In this document: positions 1-11,481 of the stretch, one piece after another
Layout of the letters: each line of letters opens with the position of its first letter
Numbering within the stretch: position 1 is the stretch's first letter
DNA from: Poecilobothrus nobilitatus
Lineage: Eukaryota > Arthropoda > Insecta > Diptera > Dolichopodidae
Length of the DNA: 64,000 bases
Direction: 5' to 3'
NCBI GenBank assembly: GCA_947095535.1
Contig: OX352772.1
Coordinates: forward strand, 253,371,597-253,435,596
Program-made: the position numbers and the translations under genes
The notes under the pieces: generated by a model
Database searches by the model: none
What the model was told of the DNA's origin: nothing
What the model saw: only the letters and a program-made list of their open reading frames with translations

Positions 1-1220
1 TTACCGTCCATTCATACAAATATAACTGTTGCCTACATATTAAAAAATAATAAATCTATAACTACATACATAAATAGCCATACATTCATTCATATACATA
101 TGTATCTATATTATGAGCTGAACTTTTCAGTGTTGCATTATGTCATAATGCGGCAAAATTTTTAAAAAATTAAGAAAACGTTGCATAGCTAAATTCAAAA
201 TTTAAATAAAAATATTGCAATTTTATAATGTTCTTTATTTCCACTTAAAATGCGACCCTTTAAAAACTTTGATTCATCCACTGCCTTGATTTTTCTTTCT
301 TTTCATAACATAACATTTTAATTTTTTTTTTTTTTATCTGTTATGTACGGAAATATCAAACGTATGTTTCTTTCTTTTAAAATCATAACATTTTAATAGT
401 TCTTTTTTTCTATCTGGAATGTCGGTAAATATCAGATCTGCACATATACATAAGAAATAGCCTTTAAAAATATTTAAAAACAATCAAAGGAACAGTTTTT
501 GTTCTCTTTTTTTTCTATTCGTTTTTATTTTTCTTCCAGTATTACATTTTCGTTTTTTTGTTTTCTGTTATTTAGGTACGCTAAGAATTTCCTTTTTTTT
601 TTTAAATGTTTAATTTATACATGCATTCTATTTAAAAAATATGAATTATAACCTATAGAACATTCTGAAAATTTTTTTTTTCGTTTATATTTACCGTCCA
701 TTCATATGCTTACATAAAATTTTTTTTTGTTCGTTTATGTTTACCGTCCATTTATACAAATATAACTGTTGCCTACATATTAAAAAATAATAAATCTATA
801 ACTACATACATAAATAGCCATATATTCATTCATATACATATGTATCTATATTATGAGCTGAACTTTTCAGTGTTGCATTATATCATAATGCGGCAAAATT
901 TTTAAAAAATTAAGAAAACGTTGCATAGCTAAATTCAAAATTTAAATAAAAATATTGCAATTTTATAATGTTCTTTATTTCCACTTAAAATGCGACACTT
1001 TAAAAACTTTGATTCATACACTGCCTTGTTTTTTCTTTCTTTTCATAGCATAACATTTTAATATTTTTTTTTTATCTGTTATGTACGGAAATATCAAACG
1101 TATTTTTCTTTCTTTTAAAATCATAACATATTAATAGTTCTTTTTTTCTATCTGTTACGAGGGCAAATATCAGATGTGCACAATATATACATAAGAAATA
1201 GACTTTACAAAAATATTTAA
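1..1220. repeat. 740-bp tandem duplication (family E), second unit cut short
   Basis: The text starting at 1 (ttaccgtccattcatacaaa) recurs at 741 with few substitutions, and the two stay aligned until about 1220, so the period is 740 bp. The second unit stops where a family B fragment begins at 1221. The unit is AT-rich with long T-runs and no reading frame of note. The first unit may start left of the window. Its origin is unknown. Confidence 0.85.
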
Positions 1221-1545
1221 AAACGAGGAAGAGTGCAGTAGAGTAGACTGTGTCAACTCTGGGATACCCGTATGAACGTAATATATCCTGTTTCTATAAA
1301 ACTTGATCATCTTTTAAAAACATTCAGAGTTTTAGTACCGAACTACAGAGATATATTTATGTAAATTGTGGAGTTGTATGATAGCTACCCGAATCTATTG
1401 CGCCTAGCTTCATTAAGTTCCAAGAAATGCAAAAAGCCTGAACCGGCTGCTTTAGACCACTCAAATTTTACAAAAAATTTTGGCATGCAACTCGACACTT
1501 TTTCACTAAATTTCAGATAGCTAGCTTCAATAGACACTGAGTTAT
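1221..1545 (-). repeat. Fragment of the 3' end of repeat family B, inverted
   Basis: This stretch is the reverse complement of about 3727-4050, the end of the full B copy next to it, and it matches 5281-5602 in the same orientation. It starts with the family's terminal text (aacgaggaagagtgcagtag) and ends where the 5' hairpin of the full copy begins. It is a partial copy joined head-on to copy B1. Confidence 0.85.
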
Positions 1546-4050
1546 TATACCCGTATGAACTATGTTCAAGGGTATAATAAATTTGCCATTACGTTTGTGA
1601 CACCTTAAAGGAGTCGAGCTAGATATAGTGTCAAAGGTATGGATCGGCTCAGAATCGAATTCTCAGTCGATTAAGCCATGTACGTCCGTCCGTCCGTCCG
1701 CACGATAACTCAAAAAATAAAGGAGCTAGGGGGCTGAAATTTTTTTTACGTCACTTTTGCAAAATTGTTAGTTTTGCTATTTAAATCCAACATTTTCGGT
1801 TGGCCGGTTCGAGTAGCTACTTCTATCTTTATATAGAAATAACTCAGTATCTATTCAAGCTAGGTTTCTGAAATTTTGCAAATGATGATCAAGTTTTATG
1901 GCAACAACTTCTGTAAAATTTGGTTGTGCTGGTGCAGCGGGTTCAGGTAGCTGCCATACAACTTCTCCGTTTAAATGAGAATAACTCAGTGTTTATTGAA
2001 GCTAGGAATCTGAAATTTAGTAAAAAGGTGTCGAGTTATATGCCAACAACTTTTGTAAAATTTGTTTGGTCTAGAGCAGCCGGTTCAGACTTCTTGCACC
2101 TCTTGGAACCTAATGAAGCTAGGCGTCTGAAATTTTGCAAATGATGATCAAGTTTTATGGCAACAACTTTTGTAAAATTTGGTTGTGGTGGTGCGGCAGG
2201 TTCGGGTAGCTGCCATACAACTTATCCGGTTAAATGAGAATAACTCAGTGTTTATTGAAGCTAGGAATCTGAAATTTAGTAAAGAAGTGTCGAGTTATAT
2301 GCCAACAACTTTTGTAAAATTTGTTTGGTCTAGAGCAGCCGGTTCAGACTTCTTGCACCTCTTGGAACCTAATGAAGCTAGGCGTCTGAAATTTTGCAAA
2401 TGATGATCAAGTTTTATGGCAACAACTTCTACAAAATTTGGTTGTGCTGGTGCGACGGGTTCGGGTAGCTGCCATACAAAATCTCTTTTTAAATGAAAAG
2501 AACTCAGTGTCCGTCCGCACGATAACTCAAAAAATAGAGGAGCTAGGAGGCTGAAAATTTTTTTACGTCACTTTTGTAAAATTGTTAGTTTTGCTATTTA
2601 ACTCCAGAATTTTCTGTCCCCGGGTTCGGGTAGCTGCCATACAACTTCTTTCTTTAAATAGAAATAACCCAGTGTCTGTTCAATCTAGGTATCTGAAATT
2701 TTGCGAATGATGATCAAGTTTTATGGCAACAACTTCTACAAAATTTGGTTGTGGTGGTGCGACGGGTTCGGGTAGCTGCCATACAAAATCTCTTTTTAAA
2801 TGAAAAGAACTCAGTGTCCGTCCGCACGATAACTCAAAAAATAAAGGAGCTAGGAGGCTGAAATTTTTTTTACGTCACTCTTGCAAAATTGTTAGTTTTG
2901 CTATTTAACTCCAGCATTTTCGGCCGCCGGGTTCGAGTAGCTGCCATACAACTTCTTTCTTTAAATAGAAATAACCCAGTGTCTGTTCAATCTAGGTATC
3001 TGAAATTTTGCAAATGATGATGAAGTTTTATGGCAACAACTTCTACAAAATTTGGTTGTGGTGGTGCGACGGGTTCGGGTAGCTGCCATACAAAATCTCT
3101 TTTTAAATGAAAAGAACTCAGTGTCCGTCCGCACGATAACTCAAAAAATAAAGAAGCTAGGAGGCTGAAATTTTTTTTACGTCACTCTTGCAAATTTGTT
3201 AGTTTTGCTATTTAACTCCAGCATTTTCGGCCGCCGGGTTCGAGTAGCTGCCATACAACTTCTTTCTTTAAATAGAAATAACCCAGTGTCTGTTCAATCT
3301 AGGTATCTGAAATTTTGCGAATGATGATCAAGTTTTATGGCAACAACTTCTGCAAAATTTGGTTGTGGTGGTGTGACGGGTTCGGGTAGCTGCCATACAA
3401 AATCTCTTTTTAAATGAAAGAACTCAGTGTCCGTCCGCACGATAACTCAAAAAATAAAGGAGTTAGGAGGCTGCAATTTTTTTTACGTCACTTTTACAAA
3501 ATTGTTAGTTTTGCTATTTAACTCCAGCATTTTCGGCCGCCGGGTTCGAGTAGCTGCCATACAACTTCTTTCTTTAAATGGAAATAACCCAGTGTCTATT
3601 CAATCTAGGTATCTGAAATTTTGCAAATGATGATCGAGTTTTATGGCAACAACTTCTGTAAAATTTTGTTGTGATGATATGACAGGTTCGGATAGTTGCC
3701 ATACAACTTCTCTTTTTAAATGAAAATAACTCAGTGTCTATTGAAGCTAGCTATCTGAAATTTAGTGAAAAAGTGTCGAGTTGCATGCCAAAAATTTTTG
3801 TAAAATTTGAGTGGTCTAAAGCAGCCGGTTCAGGCTTTTTGCATTTCTTGGAACTTAATGAAGCTAGGCGCAATAGATTCGGGTAGCTATCATACAACTC
3901 CACAATTTACATAAATATATCTCTGTAGTTCGGTACTAAAACTCTGAATGTTTTTAAAAGATGATCAAGTTTTATAGAAACAGGATATATTACGTTCATA
4001 CGGGTATCCCAGAGTTGACACAGTCTACTCTACTGCACTCTTCCTCGTTT
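1546..4050 (+). mobile_element. Repeat family B, copy 1: DINE-1/Helentron-like non-autonomous element
   Basis: The copy opens with a hairpin at 1546-1576 (TATACCC, TGAAC arm, GTTCA arm, GGGTATA) and closes with a GGGTATCCC box, an imperfect AGTTGAC/GTCTACT hairpin and ttcctcgttt at 4041-4050. The head holds a 'gtcgagctagata' box and a gtccgtccgtccgtcc run near 1681. The body is tandem repeats: two 259-bp units (about 1884-2402) and four of about 306 bp (about 2500-3730). Short open frames inside follow the repeat period and are not genes. DINE-1-type elements of flies have this layout: 5' hairpin, GTCC microsatellite, internal repeats, 3' hairpin. The class is inferred from layout, not from a database match. 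Confidence 0.7.
1884..3730 (+). repeat. Internal tandem arrays of family B (259-bp and ~306-bp units)
   Basis: The phrase gatgatcaagttttatggca recurs at about 1884, 2143, 2402, 2707, 3324 and 3628, with a variant at about 3013. A second marker, gtccgtccgcacgataactc, recurs at about 2510, 2814, 3120 and 3427. Neighbouring units are nearly identical, which points to recent unequal exchange inside the element. Confidence 0.85.
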
Positions 4051-4763
4051 TTAAATAAAATAAAATTTTTTTCTAGATATACGAAAAAAAAATACATAAG
4101 ATTTCTTGATTTTTTTTTTGAAAATTTTTTTCTTAAACTGTAAAATGTTTATTTTCAAACCATATTTAAACTTACTTGAGCTTGAGCTTACTGATCTTAC
4201 TTGCTATTTAGTCCTTTAGAACTACTATTGACACAATTTTTATCATAACAATGCTTCATTTTAAAGGACTATACAATAATGTAAATGACTCTTAAATTAT
4301 TGTACACAAAAACTTACTAATGAAATATTAAAAATTAAAAAAAACACTCAGTTTTTGTTCTTTTTACCGACTTTTCAATTTTAGAGGTACTAAAAGATGA
4401 AAATCAATTGACATATTAGTACCAACTGATAGAGGAAGGTTCAAAGTTTACTCTTAATAAAGTTTATCTTAAAAAAAAAAAAAATTTTGACGGTCCATAA
4501 GAACGGACGTATTTTTTTTTTCTATAAAAAACTTTTTTGAAAATTTTTTTTTTTTTTAACATAATTCAAAATATCTAAAGATATTAAATAAATTGCTATT
4601 TAAAAAACAAAAATAAAAATAAATAAAAAAATAAAAATAAAAAACAAAAAGGAAATAAATACAATCACGGTGAATTTAAATTTATAAAAATTAATAGAAC
4701 ATAAATAATAAAGAAGTTCATCCTATTTTTCTTATTCGCGCCAATTAAAATTGCTTTATTAAA
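4051..4763. other. AT-rich stretch between the two B copies, no gene seen
   Basis: This lies between the facing 3' ends of the two B copies. It has long A and T runs and no convincing reading frame. The last 100 bases directly precede the ORF1-like fragment at 4764 and may be leftover 5' sequence of that LINE. Confidence 0.5.
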
Positions 4764-5282
4764 ATGTTCAAAATGCAAAAAAATATAAGTGGCAAAAAAA
4801 AGGGATTACAGTGCACAGGTATCTGCCAAGAATATTACGATACAAAGTGTGGAAAAATATCCAACGAAATTTTATTTCATGCAAATATTACAGCCAGTGA
4901 CATAAAAAACTTTTCGCCACTAAATAGCCATCTCAATAAAGTCACTAAAGCAGCAAGTCCACTATATTTGGTTGAATTGTCTTCTGAAAATACTAAAAAT
5001 GAACTGATACTAAAGAAACCAGCTTACAAGCATTTATTTACGGCAGAAATTGACGAAACTCTACAAGAAAACAAAGAGATCTTTTTTCGATACGATCAAT
5101 CACCGCTGCAAAAAAGGTTATATCATGAGGCAAAAGGAATCAAAACCGAGCGAAATATGGAGTTTCTATGGGTTAAAGATGGAAAAATACACTTACGCGA
5201 AATAAAGGAAACAAAGGTATATGTCATCAGAAACTACAATAATATTAAATTTATTAAAAACATTTATAATAATATTAATTAA
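4764..5282 (+). pseudogene. Fragment resembling LINE ORF1 (zinc-finger-like N-terminus, FP-type C-terminus)
   Basis: The open frame encodes 172 residues from an ATG at 4764. Near the N-terminus, CTGICQEYYDTKC looks like half of a PHD-type finger (C-x3-C-x7-C). Near residues 130-160, EFLWVKDGKIHLRE resembles the C-terminal part of FP-type ORF1 proteins, which in many insect LINEs follow a PHD finger and bind RNA. The central part seems shortened. The last residues (YNNIKFIKNIYNNIN) are low complexity, and the stop lies where B copy 2 begins, so the natural C-terminus may be missing. It sits alone in the loop of the inverted B pair, with no reverse transcriptase nearby. The family call is from pattern memory and is moderate. 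Confidence 0.45.
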
Positions 5283-7796
5283 AACGAGGAAGAGTGCAGT
5301 AGAGTAGACTGTGTCAACTCTGGGATACCCGTATGAACGTAATATATCCTGTTTCTATAAAACTTGATCATCTTTTAAAAACATTCAGAGTTTTAGTACC
5401 GAACTACAGAGATATATTTATGTAAATTGTGGAGTTGTATGATAGCTACCCGAATCTATTGCGCCTAGCTTCATTAAGTTCCAAGAAATGCAAAAAGCCT
5501 GAACCGGCTGCTTTAGACCACTCAAATTTTACAAAAATTTTTGGCATGCAACTCGACACTTTTTCACTAAATTTCAGATAGCTAGCTTCAATAGACACTG
5601 AGTTATTTTCATTTAAAAAGAGAAGTTGTATGGCAACTATCCGAACCTGTCATATCATCACAACAAAATTTTACAGAAGTTGTTGCCATAAAACTCGATC
5701 ATCATTTGCAAAATTTCAGATACCTAAATTGAATAGACACTGGGTTATTTCCATTTAAAGAAAGAAGTTGTATGGCAGCTACTCGAACCCGGCGGCCGAA
5801 AATGCTGGAGTTAAATAGCAAAACTAACAATTTTGTAAAAGTGACGTAAAAAAAATTGCAGCCTCCTAACTCCTTTATTTTTTGAGTTATCGTGCGGACG
5901 GACACTGAGTTCTTTCATTTAAAAAGAGATTTTGTATGGCAGCTACCCGAACCCGTCACACCACCACAACCAAATTTTGCAGAAGTTGTTGCCATAAAAC
6001 TTGATCATCATTCGCAAAATTTCAGATACCTAGATTGAACAGACACTGGGTTATTTCTATTTAAAGAAAGAAGTTGTATGGCAGCTACTCGAACCCGGCG
6101 GCCGAAAATGCTGGAGTTAAATAGCAAAACTAACAATTTTGCAAGAGTGACGTAAAAAAAATTTCAGCCTCCTAGCTCCTTTATTTTTTGAGTTATCGTG
6201 CGGACGGACACTGAGTTCTTTTCATTTAAAAAGAGATTTTGTATGGCAGCTACCCGAACCCGTCGCACCAGCACAACCAAATTTTGTAGAAGTTGTTGCC
6301 ATAAAACTTCATCATCATTTGCAAAATTTCAGATACCTAGATTGAACAGACACTGGGTTATTTCTATTTAAAGAAAGAAGTTGTATGGCAGCTACTCGAA
6401 CCCGGCGGCCGAAAATGCTGGAGTTAAATAGCAAAACTAACAATTTTGCAAGAGTGACGTAAAAAAAATTTCAGCCTCCTAGCTCCTTTATTTTTTGAGT
6501 TATCGTGCGGACGGACACTGAGTTCTTTTCATTTAAAAAGAGATTTTGTATGGCAGCTACCCGAACCCGTCGCACCACCACAACCAAATTTTGTAGAAGT
6601 TGTTGCCATAAAACTTGATCATCATTCGCAAAATTTCAGATACCTAGATTGAACAGACACTGGGTTATTTATATTTAAAGAAAGAAGTTGTATGGCAGCT
6701 ACCCGAACCCGGGGACAGAAAATGCTGGAGTTAAATAGCAAAACTAACAATTTTACAAAAGTGACGTAAAAAAATTTTCAGCCTCCTAGCTCCTCTATTT
6801 TTTGAGTTATCGTGCGGACGGACACTGAGTTCTTTTCATTTAAAAAGAGATTTTGTATGGCAGCTACCCGAACCCGTCGCACCAGCACAACCAAATTTTG
6901 TAGAAGTTGTTGCCATAAAACTTGATCATCATTTGCAAAATTTCAGACGCCTAGCTTCATTAGGTTCCAAGAGGTGCAAGAAGTCTGAACCGGCTGCTCT
7001 AGACCAAACAAATTTTACAAAAGTTGTTGGCATATAACTCGACACTTCTTTACTAAATTTCAGATTCCTAGCTTCAATAAACACTGAGTTATTCTCATTT
7101 AACCGGATAAGTTGTATGGCAGCTACCCGAACCTGCCGCACCACCACAACCAAATTTTACAAAAGTTGTTGCCATAAAACTTGATCATCATTTGCAAAAT
7201 TTCAGACGCCCAGCTTCATTAGGTTCCAAGAGGTGCAAGAAGTCTGAACCGGCTGCTCTAGACCAACCAAATTTTACAAAAGTTGTTGGCATGTAACTCG
7301 ACACCTCCTTACTAAATTTCAGATTCCTAGCTTCAATAAACACTGAGTTATTCTCATTTAAACGGAGAAGTTGTATGGCAGCTACCCGAACCCGCTGCAC
7401 CAGCACAACCAAATTTTACAGAAGTTGTTGCCATAAAACTTGATCATCATTTGCAAAATTTCAGAAACCTAGCTTGAATAGATACTGAGTTATTTCTATA
7501 TAAAGATAGAAGTTGTATGGCAGCTACTCGAACCGGCCAACCAAAAATGTTGGATTTAAATAGCAAAACTAACAATTTTGCAAAAGTGACGTAAAAAAAA
7601 TTTCAGCCCCCTAGCTCCTTTATTTTTTGAGTTATCGTGCGGACGGACGGACGGACGGACGTACATGGCTTAATCGACTCAGAATTCGATTCTGAGCCGA
7701 TCCATACCTTTGACACTATATCTAGCTCGACTCCTTTAAGGTGTCACAAACGTAATGGCAAATTTATTATACCCTTGAACATAGTTCATAGGTATA
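5281..7796 (-). mobile_element. Repeat family B, copy 2, inverted relative to copy 1
   Basis: This is a nearly base-for-base reverse complement of 1546-4050. It starts with aacgaggaagagtgcagtag and ends with the 5' hairpin at 7768-7796 and a run of gga/cgga units near 7645. It carries the same numbers of 259-bp and ~306-bp units in reverse order. Both copies turn their 3' ends toward the 1.2-kb interval that holds the ORF1 fragment. Confidence 0.85.
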
Positions 7797-7900
7797 AAAA
7801 GTTATGATAAAAAAAGTTATGATAAAAAAAAGTGTTTTTTAAACATATTATTATTATAAACACTTTTTTTATCGTAACTTTTTTAATCATAACTTTTTTA
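7797..7900. repeat. Imperfect inverted repeat (hairpin) between B copy 2 and the Penelope element
   Basis: The left arm (aaaagttatgataaaaaaag, then aaaaaaagtgtttttt) is mirrored by a right arm (aaacacttttttt, then atcgtaacttttttaatcat). The arms are about 40 bp with few mismatches around a 15-bp AT loop. It may be part of the 5' terminal region of the Penelope element, where inverted repeats are common, or leftover sequence of another element. Confidence 0.6.
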
Positions 7901-8316
7901 AACATAAAATGTTCAAAATTAATGACATTAATAGTACTTTACATTACATACATATATTATAAATTTACTATATTCTTCAAACATTTTCGTACATACTTTT
8001 ATAGTTTTGCTATTTACTTTTATTTTTATTTTTGGTTTTTTCCTCCCACTATACCAAAAATTCAAGTATCACTTTCTAAATTCACAATTTTGAAATTAAA
8101 CAAAAGCTTTTTATTCAAAAATAGCATATCCTATTTTTTTACATTCTTATTGTAAATTATTCCTTATCACAACTTTATTTTAAAGATGTAGTTTGTCACA
8201 GTTCAGTAAACAGTCCTAAAATTTCTATTATTTTACTAACATATTTTAATAATTTAATTACTAGTTTAAAACAAGCACAACAAAACATCACATTTGTAAA
8301 CACAAATTATTACAAA

Positions 8317-8898
8317 TTGAATAAACTAAATATTATATTAAAAAAAATTAAAATATTATTATATACAAACTCTAAATTAAAAAAAAATAATTTCATAACT
8401 AAAGTCCGCATTTCAAAAATTAATCCTCAACTCTTATTTACAATATATTCAATGAACATTAAAAATTGGTTATTTATCACGTTTTCTAACATTCGATCTG
8501 CACTTATCTACAAAACAAAAAAAACCATTATTTTACCAATCAAATTATCTTATTCTATTTCCATTATTTATTACAAATTGCTTAAAGAAACCAATTATAA
8601 TTTATTTCAAATAATAGTTTTAATTATAATATTATTTTTTATCCACAAATTAACAAAACCAAACAATTATTCCTTATTACAACCTTATTTTAAGGATACA
8701 AATTATCACAATTCATTCAACATAAAACCCATTTTCAGTATACCAAAATGGAAACTATCAGTCTCAAACACAATATTACCAAGACTATATGGTCTAAGAA
8801 ACATACATAAAGCTGGAAACAAAATGAGACCTATTGTATCTAATATTCAAGCACCATGGAATATGGAATGGAATATGGAATATCAAAATAGATACTAA
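8317..8898 (+). pseudogene. Penelope-like element, N-terminal part of the ORF (before RT motif A)
   Basis: The frame runs about 193 codons and starts with a TTG, so the true start lies elsewhere or is lost. The last third is recognisable: LYGLRNIHKAG and MRPIVSNIQAPW match the early RT motifs of Penelope proteins (the 'P.hK', 'RPIvs' region). A small duplication (ggaatatggaatggaatatg, 8858-8881) lies where the frame breaks. Coding continues in another frame from about 8900 into the next entry. The first two thirds are Lys/Asn/Ile-rich and not recognisable. Confidence 0.65.
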
Positions 8899-8966
8899 CT
8901 GAATTTAATAAATTAGATCAACCAAAAGGTTTATACATAAAAAATAATTTCGATTTTGTAGATAAA

Positions 8967-10169
8967 GTGAAGGATTACAAGTTGGAAAGAGACGATTTTA
9001 TGGTATCTTTTGATGTCGCATCATTATATCCTAACATACCATTGCCTGAAGCTTTGGAATGTATAAAACAGTGGTTATTACAAACTGATATAGAAACAGA
9101 AAAAGCATATGCATTATTGGAAGCAACTAAAACTTGTATGGATCAAAACCAATTAATATTCAACGACAAATTCTACAAATTGCCACAAGGCACAAGCATG
9201 GGTAATCCCCTACCATGCTTCGTTGCAAACATGCTCATAGCTGATCTTGAGTTAAAATTAAAAAATAAAGGATTATTACTTAAGCTATGGCTAAGATATG
9301 TCGATGATGTGTTTACTATAATAAAAAAAGATAACATTGAAAAACTTTTAAACATTTTGAACAACCAATTTCCAACTATAAAATTTACCACGGAAATAGA
9401 AAATAACAAACAATTACCTTTTTTAGATATTCTTGTTATACGAAATAATGAAAAATTAGAATTCGATATCTATAGAAAACCGACTAATACGACGAGATAT
9501 ATAACAAACGATTCATACACCTCAAAATCCCACAAAATGGCAGCCTTTCACAGCATGGTCTATAGATTATGTAGACTACCATTATCGGCAAAAAGATTTA
9601 ATATTGAATTGAACTACATAAAAAATATCGCAAATATCAATGGCTACCTGAAAAATGATATTGATATTTTAGTTAAAAAACATTCTAAAAGAATAAAAAA
9701 ACATAATCTTTCCACATTTTTTAAAAACAATAAGACAAGTAAAAAAAGAGTTAAATTCAGTTTTGCAAATAAATTAACAAATAAAGTACAAACAATTTTC
9801 AAAAAACACAATATTGACATAGTTTACTCCAATGAAAACAAATTAAAAAATATTTTAAGCAACACAAAAGATAAAATAAATGATGATCAAAAATCTGGTA
9901 TTTATGAAATTACGTGTCCTGATTGTAATGCGAAATACATAGGACAAACAAAACGCAATATTTTAATTAGATTTAAAGAACATTTTTCACATATCAAATT
10001 CAACAGACCGACAAAATCTTCAGTTGCACAGCATTGCTTAGAAAATAATCATTTAAATATCAATAAAAATGGTTTAAAATTATTAAAAAATGTTAACAAT
10101 AATAATGAACTGGACGCTTGGGAGAGTTTCTACATAATTAAATATAAAAAAGAAAAAGATTCAACTTAA
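8967..10169 (+). CDS. Penelope-like reverse transcriptase with C-terminal GIY-YIG endonuclease
   Basis: The first 400 codons have no stop. RT motif A is FDVASLYPNIP (about residues 15-25), motif B is LPQGTSMGNPL (about 70), and the catalytic YVDD lies at about 111-114, followed by LPFLDILVIR. The C-terminal 100 residues form the Penelope-specific nuclease: SGIYEITC, YIGQTKR, the RFKEH arginine, a CPDC and HCLENNH zinc-binding-like set, and ESFYIIKYK with the conserved glutamate. Such enzymes copy their own RNA at nicked DNA ends. All catalytic residues seem present, but the N-terminus sits in another frame, so the protein is probably not functional as it stands. The listed start is a GTG inside the frame, not a real initiation codon. 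Confidence 0.85.
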   Translation: MKDYKLERDDFMVSFDVASLYPNIPLPEALECIKQWLLQTDIETEKAYALLEATKTCMDQNQLIFNDKFYKLPQGTSMGNPLPCFVANMLIADLELKLKNKGLLLKLWLRYVDDVFTIIKKDNIEKLLNILNNQFPTIKFTTEIENNKQLPFLDILVIRNNEKLEFDIYRKPTNTTRYITNDSYTSKSHKMAAFHSMVYRLCRLPLSAKRFNIELNYIKNIANINGYLKNDIDILVKKHSKRIKKHNLSTFFKNNKTSKKRVKFSFANKLTNKVQTIFKKHNIDIVYSNENKLKNILSNTKDKINDDQKSGIYEITCPDCNAKYIGQTKRNILIRFKEHFSHIKFNRPTKSSVAQHCLENNHLNINKNGLKLLKNVNNNNELDAWESFYIIKYKKEKDST

Positions 10170-10600
10170 TGAATAACGATCCAGAGCCAATAAACTCACC
10201 GCTCTTCAATATATAACAATAAATAATTCAATAAATTAAAACTAACATTGGAACACATTGAAATTTATTTTAATTATTAATTATTAAAATTTTGTAATCT
10301 CTTTTTCTTTTTTTCTCTTACTTGATAATCTTTTTTGTTTTCTGTTAAATGTTATTTATTAAAAAGAAATTCTTAATGTAAAGTTTATTCCAAAATTTTA
10401 AATTCAAAAATAGTTTTTTTAAATGTTAATCGCTAAATTTTATCTGTTAAATGTTATAACTACATTGAAATTTGGTACATATGTAACACTAATTTTAAGC
10501 ATTTTAATTTAAACTTTTAGTCTTAGTCAGTAGCTGAGGATGACATGTTTTGATGTCGAAATGCATTCTGCAATTTAATAAACGATATTTGAAAAATTTT
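10170..10600 (+). other. 3' untranslated region of the Penelope element
   Basis: The region is AT-rich. Near its end, at 10534-10561, CTGAGGA, a short GACAT/ATGTC stem and GAAA are followed by AATAAA-like text (caatttaataaacg, 10571-10584). Penelope elements often end with such a segment. The hammerhead-like reading is discussed under findings. Confidence 0.5.
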
Positions 10601-10784
10601 TATTTCATTTGTTTTTTTTTTTCAATACCGTTTATTAAAAAAGATAAGTAAAATCAAAAAATTGGTGGAAAAGATTAATTAAAGAAAAAAATGTATTATA
10701 AGTTTTTTCTTACAATTCATATATATTGATTTTACAGATAATTGTTCATAATCATACTCAAATATATAAAACTGATATTCCAAA

Positions 10785-11170
10785 ATTTTTCATTATCTTC
10801 ACTAACATATTTTAATATTTTAATTACTAGTTTAAAACAAGCACAACAAAACTATCTACAAAACAACAAAAAACACTTTTTTATTAATCAAATTAATTAG
10901 ATTAAAACAAGCACTACTAGATAGCCAATTTAAATACACAAATTATTACAAATAAACTAAACTGATTATTATATTTAAAAAAATGAAATTATTCTTATAT
11001 AGAAATATTAAAAATATTTTTATTATTAAAGTATGCACCTCCAAAAGTAAAAAATATTACTATTCAATTCTTCTTTACTATACTCTATTCAACATGCATA
11101 AATACTAGTTTATTTGTCTCATTTTTTAACTTTCGACTTCCACTTATCTACAAAATAACAAAACGCACTA
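10785..11170 (+). repeat. Diverged partial second copy of the Penelope 5' region
   Basis: The text from about 10800 (actaacatattttaat, aattactagtttaaaacaag) matches 8230-8290. Further on, the phrases ctaaactgattattatattt, aaagtatgcacctccaaaag and cttccacttatctacaaaat follow 8320-8520 in order with many differences. It is an older partial copy placed directly downstream of the main one, in the same direction. Confidence 0.7.
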
Positions 11171-11481
11171 TTTTTTTCTTTTACGCACATAATGATACAA
11201 AATGATAAAAAATGATAATTATGACACAGATGATATCCGAAACATCATGCAAAATCTAAATATAAATTATTTCACAGAGATAGACAACCTTGATTTTGGT
11301 ATGAAATACAAAAATAATTTTCATATATATTTAAATATATAAAGTTTACGACACAAATTGAGTAATTTAGAATTACCCGTTAAGTCTTATGAATGCAAAA
11401 TACATTGCATTATATTATGTGAAATCTGGTTAAGAAAATGTGAAAATATTTTTTTTAACCTGCCAGGTTACACGTAATATT
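11171..11481. other. AT-rich stretch with no recognised feature
   Basis: This lies between the diverged Penelope copy and the first family A copy. I see no reading frame or repeat shared with the rest of the window. Confidence 0.5.

Larger units (their letters stand above)
7901..10600 (+). mobile_element. Penelope-like retroelement, degenerate
   Basis: The region holds a single-ORF Penelope-type coding region (8317-10169, broken by a frameshift) followed by an untranslated 3' part. An internal duplication is visible: 8161-8210 resembles 8671-8720 (ccttat.acaac.ttatttta). The text from about 8230 is echoed at about 10790. Such partial tandem copies (pLTRs) are typical of Penelope elements. 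Exact borders cannot be set. Confidence 0.75.

Noticed and set aside
1884..3730. Regularly spaced direct repeats that could be mistaken for a CRISPR array
   Set aside because: The whole 259-306-bp unit is repeated, not short repeats with unique spacers, and the setting is animal transposable-element DNA.
1920..7412. Several 67-74-codon open frames repeated on both strands inside family B
   Set aside because: They recur with the repeat period and in both inverted copies, follow the repeat text, and have no protein-like motif.
7832..8155. 107-codon hydrophobic frame upstream of the Penelope ORF
   Set aside because: It starts inside the hairpin and has only AT-driven composition (Ile, Phe, Tyr). 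No family pattern is visible.
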